Translations under genes and position numbers: made by a program
Assembly: GCA_964498785.1 (NCBI GenBank)
Contig: CAZCJL010000050.1
Location: 1 to 48,303, forward strand
DNA from: Mariaggregatimicrobium sp964498785
Lineage (GTDB): Bacteria > Zhuqueibacterota > Zhuqueibacteria > Thermofontimicrobiales > Thiofontviventaceae
Direction of reading: 5' to 3'
DNA: 48,303 nucleotides
Shown: piece by piece, positions 33,700-43,078 of the stretch
How the letters are laid out: each line of letters opens with the position of its first letter
Position numbering within the stretch: position 1 is the first letter of the stretch
Notes under the pieces: model-generated
What the model was told of the DNA's origin: nothing
What the model saw: the letters and a program-made list of their open reading frames with translations, nothing else
Database searches by the model: none

Positions 33700-34782
33700 T
33701 TATTCAGAATGAGGACGATATTCATTTGCCGTGCGGTACATTGTCATGATATTTTCAAAAGGAGCATCAATTTGAATGTAGGTATGCCCTGGTCCGAATA
33801 CATATCCGCTGTTCTGCCCCAAAATATTAATTAGTCGTTGAGCCTCTTTTTTGACAGTTTCAGTAGTACCTTTGCACAAAACTTGTTGTAAATCCATTCC
33901 TCCGTAAAAACAAATATTGTTGCCAAAATCGTTTTTAAGACCTTCTGGCTGCATCCCCTGAGCCCGCACCTGAATCGGTTCCAGCATGTCAACGCCAGAA
34001 TCGATGATCATCGGTAGCAATGGTCGAACAGCGCCGCAGACATGCAATAGAAATTTTTTATTGGCTTTATGAACTCGATCGACGATTTTTATCAGATAAG
34101 GAACCACAAATTTTTTAAATGCAGCCGGACTGAATAGCGGGCCCTGTTGTGAGCAATAGTCATCTGCCATAAAGACGATGTCAATTCCGTCTCCATAATT
34201 TTGGAGCATTTTTTCTAAAAAATACAGGCTTTTTTCGGAGATTGTATTTATCAAATAATCTGCATATTTATGATTCATGGCAAAATCCATCATCAAACTC
34301 TCCATACCTCGAATGTGTGTTGCCAAAAAATAGGCGCCCCAGGTAAAGACGCCAAGAATTGCCCGATCTTTGTGTGTTTCTGTTTCAGCGGGAAAATGCC
34401 TGAAATCCAGCGCATCTTCCGTGGGCCAATTATAATTTTTAATATCCGCAATATTTGTGGATTCCGCCAGTGGGCTGTTAAAAAGCTCATCATAAGTTCC
34501 GCCAGAGTATTCCTCTACTTTTGCCTGCCAGCCCCAAATCGATTTTTTGATTGGTTTATCAATTTCAGCTTGCGGATAGATAAAATTCTTTGGCAGCACC
34601 ATCCATGTATCGACATTCAATGCATCAAACAGCTCTTTCTGTGATTGCACATTTAATTTTTCACAGAGCATGTTATACACTTCTTTTTCCGCGTCAAACG
34701 TAATCGGTGTTCGATCCGCAAGTTTGTGTTCAACTGCTCTCAATACGCGTTCTTTTGAAGTCACAGTAACCATTCCTCTCAT
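33700..34782 (-). CDS. Uroporphyrinogen decarboxylase-like (URO-D/MtaA superfamily) protein
   Basis: This 360-residue TIM-barrel protein resembles the URO-D / cobalamin-methyltransferase superfamily. It has TSKERVLRAVEHK at the N-terminus, a central FMADDYCSQQGPLFSPAAF, the HVCG zinc-site-like segment (LLHVCGAV), and a C-terminal YVFGPGHTYIQIDAPFEN. Heme enzymes of this fold sit in heme operons, which is not the case here; members in sugar loci are more like MtaA-type methyl or carboxyl-transfer enzymes of unknown substrate. The ATG at 34782 has no ribosome binding site; an alternative GTG at 34764, just before TSKERV, is preceded by AGAGGA and may be the true start. Confidence 0.78.
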   Translation of the reverse strand: MRGMVTVTSKERVLRAVEHKLADRTPITFDAEKEVYNMLCEKLNVQSQKELFDALNVDTWMVLPKNFIYPQAEIDKPIKKSIWGWQAKVEEYSGGTYDELFNSPLAESTNIADIKNYNWPTEDALDFRHFPAETETHKDRAILGVFTWGAYFLATHIRGMESLMMDFAMNHKYADYLINTISEKSLYFLEKMLQNYGDGIDIVFMADDYCSQQGPLFSPAAFKKFVVPYLIKIVDRVHKANKKFLLHVCGAVRPLLPMIIDSGVDMLEPIQVRAQGMQPEGLKNDFGNNICFYGGMDLQQVLCKGTTETVKKEAQRLINILGQNSGYVFGPGHTYIQIDAPFENIMTMYRTANEYRPHSE

Positions 34783-34798
34783 TTTATCAATTTACTAA

Positions 34799-36559
34799 TC
34801 ATGAAGGAAACATTTTGGGAATAAGCCGCATTAGCACAATTCCGCTGATAATAAAGACAATCGCACATATCCCGGCGAAAATCATTTTTCCGTAAATAAA
34901 ATTCCCCACACCGAACAGCGCCGCATACACCAAAGTACACCCTAAAAACCAGCCGAGCAGGCAGTTGGGCAAACTATCGGGAGAAGCTTGACCCGCGACG
35001 TGTTTCTGAATCGTATTCCAGCCTGGCCCCATGGGTCGAACGAGCTTGTAAAAGTCGATCAGCGTTTCCCTGTCTGTCGGTCGCGTTAAAAAAGTGGCTG
35101 TCAGCCAAATCAGAGTTGTGATGAATATATTGGAAATGAGCGCGATGTTCGGAGAAATTTGTCCGCCGATTTTGTTGTAAAAGAAAAACGCGAACGCGAT
35201 CAGAAATGAGCTGATCATGGCGATAATTTCACTCCAGGCATTGATGCGCCACCAATACCAGCGCAGGAGATAGATGAGTCCGGTGCCGGCGCCAATGGAC
35301 AGTAGCAGTTCAAAACTTTCTCTGGCAGAGACTAATAAAAACATTAGCAGGGATGCTAACATCATAAGGCCGACAGTCGTCAATCGTGAAATAAACACGT
35401 AGTGTTTTTGTGTGGCATCAATTTTAATGAACCGTTTATAAAAATCATTGACAAGATAAGATGCGCCCCAGTTAAGACTGGTATCCATGGTCGATAAATA
35501 CGCAGCGATGAGCGATGCAACCATAATCCCCTTGAATCCTGCCGGCAGAAAAATGAGCATCGCTGGATAAGCGACATCATGTGCCACCAGCTCCGGGCTG
35601 ATGTGCGGCAGTGCCTGTTGAATATCCTGAAGCTGCGGAAATACCAGCAGCGAGCTTAATCCCACAATGATCCAGGGCCAGGGACGAATGCCATAATGCG
35701 CGATATTGAACCAGAATGTGGCTGCCATTGCATTTTTCTCATCTTTAGCAGAAAGCATGCGTTGGGCGATGTAGCTTCCGCCGCCGGGCTCTGACCCGGG
35801 ATACCAGACCGACCACCACTGCACTGCCAGCGGAATGATGAAAATAGTCAGCGTTAATTCCCAGTTTGAAAAATCCGGCAGGAGGCGCATAGTATTCAGA
35901 TCCAGTTGTGAGATCAATCCGCTTATTCCATTGACTTGCGGATGAGCCAGCGAAAAATAAGCAGCGGCAATTGAACCTGCCATTGCCATAAAAAACAACA
36001 GTAGATCAGTTACCACCACACCCCATAAGCCGGAAATCACAGAAAACGCAATTGCTGCAATCGCGCCAATGATGACAGTTTCGATGCGCGACCAGCCGAA
36101 CAGGATGTTCGCGATTTTAGCGGCAGAAAGCGTGACCGTTGCCATGATGACGCAATTGAAAAACAATCCCAGATATATTGCGCGAAACCCGCGAACAACA
36201 GCCGCTGATTTTCCGGAATATCTTATTTCGTAAAACTCTAAATCAGTCAGCACCTTTGATCTGCGCCACAACCGGGCGTAGAAAAACACGGTTAACATGC
36301 CAGTTAATAAAAATGCCCACCAAATCCAGTTGTACGCCACGCCTTTTTCCCGGATCAGATTGGTGACCAGATTGGGCGTGTCTGTTGAGAATGTTGTCGC
36401 AACCATGGATGTGCCCAGCAGCCACCAGGGAAGCGATCTGCCCGACGCGAAAAATTCGTCCATATTGCGGCTTGCTCGCTTCATGAAAAACAGTGCAATG
36501 CCAAACGCGAGCAGAAAATAGATAATAACAATTGACCAGTCTAAAATTCCTAATTCCAT
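34799..36559 (-). CDS. Sodium:solute symporter family transporter
   Basis: This 586-residue membrane protein has the SSS (LeuT-fold) pattern: an N-terminal helix with DWSIVIIYFLLAFGIALFF, RNMDEFFASGRSLPWWLLG, STDTPN in helix 1b, VTDLLLFFMAMAG in helix 5, GGGSYIAQRMLSAKDEKNA, and LNWGASYLVNDFYKRF in helix 8 (the sodium-site region). It is expected to import a sugar or uronate with Na+. ATG 36559 was chosen since the earlier in-frame start at 36601 is TTG. It is followed by the UroD-like gene after 16 bases, so the two are probably co-transcribed. Confidence 0.9.
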   Translation of the reverse strand: MELGILDWSIVIIYFLLAFGIALFFMKRASRNMDEFFASGRSLPWWLLGTSMVATTFSTDTPNLVTNLIREKGVAYNWIWWAFLLTGMLTVFFYARLWRRSKVLTDLEFYEIRYSGKSAAVVRGFRAIYLGLFFNCVIMATVTLSAAKIANILFGWSRIETVIIGAIAAIAFSVISGLWGVVVTDLLLFFMAMAGSIAAAYFSLAHPQVNGISGLISQLDLNTMRLLPDFSNWELTLTIFIIPLAVQWWSVWYPGSEPGGGSYIAQRMLSAKDEKNAMAATFWFNIAHYGIRPWPWIIVGLSSLLVFPQLQDIQQALPHISPELVAHDVAYPAMLIFLPAGFKGIMVASLIAAYLSTMDTSLNWGASYLVNDFYKRFIKIDATQKHYVFISRLTTVGLMMLASLLMFLLVSARESFELLLSIGAGTGLIYLLRWYWWRINAWSEIIAMISSFLIAFAFFFYNKIGGQISPNIALISNIFITTLIWLTATFLTRPTDRETLIDFYKLVRPMGPGWNTIQKHVAGQASPDSLPNCLLGWFLGCTLVYAALFGVGNFIYGKMIFAGICAIVFIISGIVLMRLIPKMFPS

Positions 36560-36673
36560 ATCAAAATTCTGAGTTATGTGCCACTTATATACACGGATCA
36601 AACACGGATTTTATTCAAAAATTAAAGCTAATTTGTTGTGAACGAAAACTCGAAAATTTGGAATTATGATGAT

Positions 36674-36776
36674 CCCGCCTGGCGGGAGACGAATCCGCTT
36701 AAGGCGGATCATACCACTAAGCGTCTGTCTTTATTAAATTTCGTGGTATGAGATTCTTCACTCTTCCGCTTAGGCG
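36674..36776. repeat. Cluster of palindromes between the two symporter genes
   Basis: CCCGCCTGGCGGG (36674-36686), ATCCGCTTAAGGCGGAT (36693-36709) and CCGCTTAGGCGG (36766-36777) are palindromic, and ATACCAC (36711-36717) pairs with GTGGTAT (36743-36749). The related GC-rich arms look like a REP-like element; one hairpin could also end the upstream transcript. Confidence 0.6.
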
Positions 36777-36817
36777 GGGTCGTTCAGAAAGAAATTATCT
36801 TTGTTTTCGTTCAAAAA

Positions 36818-38527
36818 CTAACTGCCGATATTTGCCAAAAAGATAGCCAATAAAATCATACCGAACGCAATTCCTGCGGCAGTCGCAAATCCTAAAATAT
36901 CTGTTTTATAACGCGCCCAGGAAAATTTTTTCTTCAACGACATGAGATCGACCAGCAGTAATCCATCGTCGACATCATCGGACAGATATTTCTCCAGTTT
37001 GGATTCTTTCTCCGGTCTGCGGCGCCTGGCTTCGGATTGTCCCTCCAATTTGATCTCGATGTTTTGATCCCGCAATTGCTGCTCTTTTCCTACCGGTGTA
37101 TCCAGCAGCGTATAAAATTTGCGCAATTGCTCCGCTGGTTCCGGCTTCGTAAGCTTGCTGACGACAATCATCACCAAAATCCCCACTGGTACATAAAGAG
37201 CAATCTGATATTGGATCGACCAGCTAAGATAATTTCCCGTATAAATGGCAATTGCTGCCATGGACAGCGCGCTGCTCAGCGCGCCGTATCGGTTCGCCTT
37301 TTTCCATGTAACGCCGAACCAGAATGCAATGCCCAGATACGCGGTCACTTTCCATACTTCGATCAAGCCATGGATCACGCTGGGGAAAATGTAAGCGAAA
37401 AACACGCCGCCGAGCACTACCACGCCGGACGATATCCGGGCGATCCGCAGCATATCCTTTTCTGTCGCCTTTCTGTTGATGTATGGCAAGTATACGTTCC
37501 GGGTGAATAGCGCGGATGCATGTACCATGAACGCGTCGCAGGTGGACATCACTGCGGCGATCATTGCCGCGATCATCAAACCAACCAGTCCTACTGGCAG
37601 CAGATTTTTGGCTGCCATCCCGAAGGCTAATTCCCGCTCATGAAATCCAAGTCCCGGATACAGAAACGCCGCAAAAACACCGATGAATGCCCAGCCCATT
37701 GTGGCGAACCGTTTCAAAAAATTTCCGTATGTCCAACCGGTGCGGCAGGATACTTCACTTTTCCCGGCGCCGCCGATTGCCATGTGATGCGGCATTACCA
37801 CTATGCCTATCAAGCCGTTCAATACAATCATGATGATAAAAAACAGGGTGACTTCCTGCGGTGCGACGAGGCTGAACATGTGCTCCGGCAACCCGGCGTT
37901 AATATTGCTCATTCCACCTGCGGCGTTAATTGCAAATGGAATCAATAAAAACGAAAGAACAAGAATCAACACCCCCTGAATGAGGTCTGTCACCGCAGCG
38001 GCGATCAATCCGCCGGCTAATCCGTAGATCACAAATAATACAGTGGAAATCAGGATTGTTGGACTTTCCGGAATGGCGCCGCCGGTGAGACCCTCGATAG
38101 TAATGCCTGTTCCTTTGAGCATGATGCCAATATCCATGCAAAAATAGAGCATACCCATAATCGTATAAACAATCGCCAGCGTCGTGCCATAACGTTCCTT
38201 AAAGAAATCCGCCATAGTCACGTATCGCAGTCGGCGGTAAATTGGTGCAATTATCCAGAAAAATGGCGTGGCGAACATCCACATCCATTGGTACCAGATT
38301 CCGGCCAAACCTGTGGTGTAAGACGCTCCGGATACAGAAACCGGCTGGTCTGTATGCGTTCCCACGCCAAACGCCTGCGCAATCATCAGCACTTTGCCAA
38401 AACGTCGGTTTCCCATAAAGAAGTCAGCGGAGTTTTTGATTTTTTTGTAAGTCCAGACGCCGATTGTGGTAATTAAAACAAAATAGCCGCCAAGCACAAT
38501 CCAGTCTAACAGCGAAATTCCCAGCAT
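36818..38527 (-). CDS. Sodium:solute symporter family transporter (second copy, long cytoplasmic loop)
   Basis: This 569-residue protein has the SSS fold: LLDWIVLGGYFVLITTIGVW, NSADFFMGNRRFG, THTDQPVSVSGASY in helix 1, LAGGLIAAAVTDLIQG in helix 5, and STCDAFMVHASALFTRNVY in helix 8. A charged stretch of about 90 residues (about 455-545, RRRRPEKESKLEKYLSDD within it) precedes one last helix and is probably cytoplasmic. It is not a close copy of the neighbouring symporter, so the two likely carry different solutes. AGGA lies 8 bases upstream of ATG. It starts 41 bases after the GH2 gene. Confidence 0.9.
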   Translation of the reverse strand: MLGISLLDWIVLGGYFVLITTIGVWTYKKIKNSADFFMGNRRFGKVLMIAQAFGVGTHTDQPVSVSGASYTTGLAGIWYQWMWMFATPFFWIIAPIYRRLRYVTMADFFKERYGTTLAIVYTIMGMLYFCMDIGIMLKGTGITIEGLTGGAIPESPTILISTVLFVIYGLAGGLIAAAVTDLIQGVLILVLSFLLIPFAINAAGGMSNINAGLPEHMFSLVAPQEVTLFFIIMIVLNGLIGIVVMPHHMAIGGAGKSEVSCRTGWTYGNFLKRFATMGWAFIGVFAAFLYPGLGFHERELAFGMAAKNLLPVGLVGLMIAAMIAAVMSTCDAFMVHASALFTRNVYLPYINRKATEKDMLRIARISSGVVVLGGVFFAYIFPSVIHGLIEVWKVTAYLGIAFWFGVTWKKANRYGALSSALSMAAIAIYTGNYLSWSIQYQIALYVPVGILVMIVVSKLTKPEPAEQLRKFYTLLDTPVGKEQQLRDQNIEIKLEGQSEARRRRPEKESKLEKYLSDDVDDGLLLVDLMSLKKKFSWARYKTDILGFATAAGIAFGMILLAIFLANIGS

Positions 38528-38568
38528 AAATTTTCCTAATCCTGTTTAAAAGTCCTGAATTTACGGTT

Positions 38569-40353
38569 TTAGATTTTGTTTTTTGTCCAATGTTTCCGTA
38601 CGACAAAGGCTGCTGACTTTGGTTCCCGTTGTCGAGTAAAAACTCCTTTCTTGTTGAGAACGACCCGCCGGAAATGCTGGGGTGTTCTGAAATCAGCGAA
38701 ATTCCAGATGTGCTCTCCGATTGTGAAATCGAACGACTCGATGATTTCGAAATATTTTTCAATCAAAGCGGATTGATATTCTTCGGTGAACATTTGCGGA
38801 TACGTCGCGTGCAGCCCCTCGATGGTGTCTGCGCCAAACTCTGAAAGCAGAATCGGCTTATGGTAAATTTCATGAATTTTAATCAACTCTTCCCGCAGCC
38901 GTTCCCCCGCCTTTTCCAGATCTCCGGGCATTTCATACCATCCGTGATATCGATTTAACGAAATGTAATCGCAGAATTTATAAACCAGGTCTTTCTCCTG
39001 CCATCTCGGAAATGTCGGTGCTGTTAACGGCCGGGTCAAGTCCAATGTTCTGGTGTAATTAAAGATGTGTTCCCAGTACTGCTCTGCATCATTGGAAATC
39101 GATTCCTGCTCGCCCCAGATTCCCGGTTCGTTCGCTACGCACCAACTGATTACACTGGGGTGATTTTTATCCCGGGCGATTAATTCAGCAATAGTACGCT
39201 TGTGATTTTCAAAGGTCTTATCAGAGACATATTTAAAATTAAGACTTACCGCAGGGACTTCCCCAATAACGAGTATTCCCTCTTTATCTGCCATCTGGAT
39301 AATTTCTTCGGCATACGGGTAATGCGCAGTTCGGAACGAATTTGCGCCCACCCATTTTAATAATTGAAAATCCTTGATGATTAACGGATATGAGAGCCCT
39401 TTTCCCAACACCGCAAAGTCCTCGTGTTTACCGAAGCCTTTTAAAAATATTGGTTCGCCATTGAGCAACAGTTTGTCATTTTTAACTTTGATCTCGCGCA
39501 CGCCGATATCGAGATAATATTCATCGATTAATTTTTTATTACTGGTAATTTCAAAATGAATTTGATAGAGATGCGGATCGCCCGGACACCAGAACCGGCA
39601 CAACGAAATAGTGAACTCTCCTGAAATGGAGGATTCGCTCGGTTTTTGAACGTGTGTATCAAGCACAGTATCACCATCGTAAATTGTGACAATTACTTGT
39701 GCTGCGGTATCTTCGTAACTAAATTCGGCCTGATAATTAATAATGCCCTTATCTTTATTTATATGGGTAATAATTTTCGTATCTGTGAGATGCAACTCGT
39801 GTGCTGTGTAAATCCTGACAGGGCGCTGTAAGCCACCATACGTAAAAAAATCAAATGCTGCCGGAGGGAAAGTTTGATCTCGTTGTTTATTGAATTCAGA
39901 ATAATTGTCGCAGGTTATTCCCTGCGGGATTGTATCGTGGGATAGTGTGTTATCCACACGAACAACAATTTTGTTCTTATCATTAAAATCGAGGTGCGAC
40001 GTTATATCGAAAATAAACGGTAAAAATCCGCCGCTGTGATCGCCCACATAGTCCCCGTTTATCCATATTTTGGCATGATAATCCACAGCGCCAAAGCGAA
40101 TAAAGCATTTCTCCTCAGCGTGCTTCCTGTGCCAATAAAAAGATTTTTGATACCACACCTGTCCTATATAATTCATCAATCCTGATTCAGCCAATTGTTC
40201 ATTCCAGCTACCGGGAACACCGATACGTGTATCTGCATCAAATCCGTTTGACCAATTTTGTGATTCACCGATCTGTTCCCGATCAATTTTAATCTCCCAG
40301 AAACCGGATAAATCCATCACCGTTCGACATCTGTTCTGCTGAGGATAAAGCAT
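38569..40353 (-). CDS. GH2 family beta-glucuronidase, cytoplasmic
   Basis: This 594-residue enzyme aligns by motif with E. coli UidA along its whole length: a jelly-roll domain (about 1-180), an Ig-like domain (about 180-270) and a TIM barrel. The acid/base is E409 in CVANEPG and the nucleophile E505 in LSEFGADTIEGLH. The NxKG motif that holds the glucuronate carboxylate is intact as NKKG (N567, K569). No signal peptide is present. I chose ATG 40353 because the N-terminus then matches UidA and GAGAGGA lies 10 bases upstream. The expected reaction is release of D-glucuronic acid from imported beta-glucuronides. The gene is visibly more AT-rich than the GH genes downstream. Confidence 0.9.
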   Translation of the reverse strand: MLYPQQNRCRTVMDLSGFWEIKIDREQIGESQNWSNGFDADTRIGVPGSWNEQLAESGLMNYIGQVWYQKSFYWHRKHAEEKCFIRFGAVDYHAKIWINGDYVGDHSGGFLPFIFDITSHLDFNDKNKIVVRVDNTLSHDTIPQGITCDNYSEFNKQRDQTFPPAAFDFFTYGGLQRPVRIYTAHELHLTDTKIITHINKDKGIINYQAEFSYEDTAAQVIVTIYDGDTVLDTHVQKPSESSISGEFTISLCRFWCPGDPHLYQIHFEITSNKKLIDEYYLDIGVREIKVKNDKLLLNGEPIFLKGFGKHEDFAVLGKGLSYPLIIKDFQLLKWVGANSFRTAHYPYAEEIIQMADKEGILVIGEVPAVSLNFKYVSDKTFENHKRTIAELIARDKNHPSVISWCVANEPGIWGEQESISNDAEQYWEHIFNYTRTLDLTRPLTAPTFPRWQEKDLVYKFCDYISLNRYHGWYEMPGDLEKAGERLREELIKIHEIYHKPILLSEFGADTIEGLHATYPQMFTEEYQSALIEKYFEIIESFDFTIGEHIWNFADFRTPQHFRRVVLNKKGVFTRQREPKSAAFVVRKHWTKNKI

Positions 40354-40391
40354 GAGACAAAATTCCTCTCTGTTTGGCTTATTTATGTTAC

Positions 40392-40409
40392 ACATTTATG
40401 TTGAAATGT
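40392..40409. promoter_or_regulatory. Short inverted repeat, possible operator upstream of GH2
   Basis: ACATTT and AAATGT form a 6-bp inverted repeat with a 6-base spacer in the GH2 leader, 39 bases before its ATG. It has the look of a dimeric-repressor site, but AT-rich sequence makes chance matches common. Confidence 0.2.
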
Positions 40410-40497
40410 TTTGCCATGGGTACTTTTTCAAATAAAAACTTTGCTTTGTGATCTTTGCGTTCCTTGCGTCGAGTTTATTAGATATATCTGTACCTAA

Positions 40498-40537
40498 TAA
40501 AAAGGCGGGGACAAAATCGGGTGTTTTATCCCTGCCT
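40498..40537 (-). terminator. Rho-independent terminator after the tandem beta-helix gene
   Basis: On the minus strand an approximately 14-bp stem (40503-40516 with 40524-40537, one mismatch and one G-T pair) has a 7-base loop. It is followed by five T residues. It lies 25 bases after the stop at 40562 and separates the surface-protein genes from the GH2 unit. Confidence 0.8.
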
Positions 40538-40561
40538 GTGTAATGAATTGATTTTAATATA

Positions 40562-42865
40562 TTAACGCAATAACAACATCTTCATTGTTTTTGAAAAATC
40601 ACCAGCTTCCAGTTTATAGATGTAGACGCCGGTGGATACCTGTTGTCCGGCTCCATTTTTTCCGTCCCAATGAACCACATGTTGTCCTGCTGTTTGCTGT
40701 TTATCAATCAGTGCTTTAATTTTTTGACCAAGAATATTATAGACTGATAATTTAACATGAATATTTTTGGTCAGTGTATAATTGATAGTGGTAGTGGGAT
40801 TAAACGGGTTCGGATAATTTTGTTTCAGTGAAAAACTTGCCGGTACATTCGCTTTATGCGTTGAAACGCCGGTAGGTACGAATGCCCAGTTCACATCACC
40901 GACAACGACGCCGTCACTGCCAATAGCAATTTCTTTGAAGAAATCACTGACCATGAAATTGTAATTATCCGGATCAGCAAATTCAGGATCTTCGGCATAA
41001 ATATTTTCAACAACTTCCATCGTATCGATAGCAAAGCCGCCAGTATTTAAGGTATCACTATATAATACAGTTCCGCGGTCAGCATCAAGGATATCCCCGA
41101 CATTCATAAAAATCGAATTTGTCAGCTTAGTATCAGCAGGGAATTCATTATCATCGATACGGATCGCATCATTACCAACATCATAAAAGGTGCAATGATC
41201 GATAAAAATACGTGCAGTCGGTATCCCCTCGCCCGGGAAATAATTAGCTCGCATGCCATAGCTGGCTACCCCGGCGAACGTACAATTCTGCATCGTCAGT
41301 AATTCGAACTGTGCCGGTGGTGCGATCGGAGAGCGTGAACGGATGACGTAACTTGCAACTCTGGTGAAAGTACAGTTAGTAAAACGAATTTCCGCTGCAA
41401 TCGGAGCATCATCGTCCAGCCGCAATACGTATCCTTCGGGAGGATCATCCAAACTAAAGAAATGATCAAAATCCACATTATCGACGATCAGCCGAAATCG
41501 ATTATCGGTAAGATTATCGCGCACCCGAATTGCATATTTGGTCGAATCTTTCGCGTCTTCCACGTCGTCATCTACAAAACCAGTGACAACGATATTGGAT
41601 AGATAAAAACTGGCGTTATTCCCCAATTCAAACGGACGATCCGGGCTATCAGTTGTAACTATTGGTTTTTCAGCCAAACCGGCAGCGCCCCGAATCGTGA
41701 TTGTTTTGTGAATATCGATTGTTTCAGCAGAATGATAAACACCTCCGCTGGTGACTAATTCAATAATGTCGCCAGGTTGAGCAGCGTTGTATGCTGCCGA
41801 AAGAGCTTCATCGCCTGCGGCAACTTCATGCACAGTGCGCCCAATCCAGTTGACATCGCCAACAGGCAGGCCGTCATCACCAATAGCCAGGTCTTTAAAG
41901 AAATCACTGACAGTAAAATCATAATTTTCGGCATCGGCAAATTCCGGATCTTCGGCGTAAATATTTTCAACAACTTCCATCGTATCGATGGCAAACCCAC
42001 CTGTGTTTAAAGTATCACAGTAAACAACGGTTCCGCGATCAGCATCAAGAATATTACCCACATTCATAAAGATTGAATTGGTTATTTTTACATCACCCGG
42101 AAACTCATTGTCATCAATTCGAACAGCATCGTTGCCAACGTTATAAAATGTACAGTGGTTTATGTATATTCGTGCCGGTGGAACGCCATCACCCGGGAAA
42201 AATTCTGCGCGAATGCCATAGCTGTTTACATCGGCAAAAGTACAATTTTCCAAAACAAGCAACTCAAATTGTGCTGGTGGCGCAATCGGAGCACGTGCAC
42301 GGATGACATAACTACCTACTCTGCTAAATGTACAATTGGTGAACCGGATTTCCGAAGCGATTGGTGCGTCATCGTCCAGACGCAATACATAGCCTTCGGG
42401 TGGATCATCTATACTGTAGAAATGATCAAAATCCACATTGTCCACAATTAATTTGTAGTGATTATCATTAACATTTTCTCGTACGCGAATGGCGTATTTG
42501 GTCGAGTCTTTGGCATCTTCCACACCATCATCGACAAAACCAGTGACGACAACATTGGATAGATAAAAACTGGCATTTTTTTCCAACTCAAAGGGACGAT
42601 CCGGGCTATCTGTGGTGATAATCGGTTTTTCAGCTAAACCTTCGGCGCCACGAATAGTGATCGTTTTATTAATTTCAATTTTTTCAGCAGTATGATAAAC
42701 ACCGCCACTGGTGACGAGTTCGAGGACGTCGCCAGGATCAGCTCCGGAATAAGCAGTTGATAATGCTTCATCACCGGCTTCTACCTGAATCACTTTTTGT
42801 GCATAAGAAATTGTTACCAAACTACACAATAGAAGAATAATGAAAAATGCGGTACCTTTTTTCAT
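40562..42865 (-). CDS. Tandem-duplicated beta-helix protein with T9SS sorting domain
   Basis: This 767-residue protein has a signal peptide (AFFIILLLCSLVTISYA) and then two consecutive copies of a 320-residue beta-helix unit (about 24-343 and 344-663). Each opens VEAGDEALSTAYS or VAAGDEALSAAYN and contains TITIRGAEGL-like and YVLRLDDDAPIA motifs. Asn-rich rungs (RFTNCTF, INHCTFYNVGNDA) suggest a right-handed beta-helix of the chondroitinase-B or DUF5123 type. The C-terminus is a T9SS sorting domain (QNYPNPFNPTTTINY to MKMLLLR). The role is probably binding or cleavage of an acidic polysaccharide at the cell surface; activity is unproven. A perfect AAAGGAGG site precedes the ATG, and a terminator follows. 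Confidence 0.85.
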   Translation of the reverse strand: MKKGTAFFIILLLCSLVTISYAQKVIQVEAGDEALSTAYSGADPGDVLELVTSGGVYHTAEKIEINKTITIRGAEGLAEKPIITTDSPDRPFELEKNASFYLSNVVVTGFVDDGVEDAKDSTKYAIRVRENVNDNHYKLIVDNVDFDHFYSIDDPPEGYVLRLDDDAPIASEIRFTNCTFSRVGSYVIRARAPIAPPAQFELLVLENCTFADVNSYGIRAEFFPGDGVPPARIYINHCTFYNVGNDAVRIDDNEFPGDVKITNSIFMNVGNILDADRGTVVYCDTLNTGGFAIDTMEVVENIYAEDPEFADAENYDFTVSDFFKDLAIGDDGLPVGDVNWIGRTVHEVAAGDEALSAAYNAAQPGDIIELVTSGGVYHSAETIDIHKTITIRGAAGLAEKPIVTTDSPDRPFELGNNASFYLSNIVVTGFVDDDVEDAKDSTKYAIRVRDNLTDNRFRLIVDNVDFDHFFSLDDPPEGYVLRLDDDAPIAAEIRFTNCTFTRVASYVIRSRSPIAPPAQFELLTMQNCTFAGVASYGMRANYFPGEGIPTARIFIDHCTFYDVGNDAIRIDDNEFPADTKLTNSIFMNVGDILDADRGTVLYSDTLNTGGFAIDTMEVVENIYAEDPEFADPDNYNFMVSDFFKEIAIGSDGVVVGDVNWAFVPTGVSTHKANVPASFSLKQNYPNPFNPTTTINYTLTKNIHVKLSVYNILGQKIKALIDKQQTAGQHVVHWDGKNGAGQQVSTGVYIYKLEAGDFSKTMKMLLLR
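40876..42795 (-). repeat. 960-bp in-gene tandem duplication
   Basis: The two units are exactly 960 bases apart at every anchor I checked: GCTTCATC at 42765 and 41805, and the Trp codon of GDVNW at 41846 and 40886. Several 60-base blocks are 85-90% identical by eye, while the first block is nearer 65%. The length is 320 codons, so the frame is kept. Confidence 0.85.
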
Positions 42866-43078
42866 ATCTTCCTCCTTTTGATTTTGTGATAGATCCCTGC
42901 AAAACCTTCTTTCATTTCGATTTTTTATAGCATTGAATCTTAAATATTCATCTATTAAATCGCATAGAAACAGGAAATATTTTTTTGCAGAAATCCAATT
43001 TTAGTGGTTTAAAAGCATAAACGACATCTACAATTTAAGAGTTTTTAACACCTCCTTTTAGAATATTTTATTTATCAA

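Noticed and set aside
33700..34782. Heme-pathway hemE for the UroD-like gene
   Set aside because: No other heme gene is near, and the sequence looks more like the MtaA-type branch of the superfamily.
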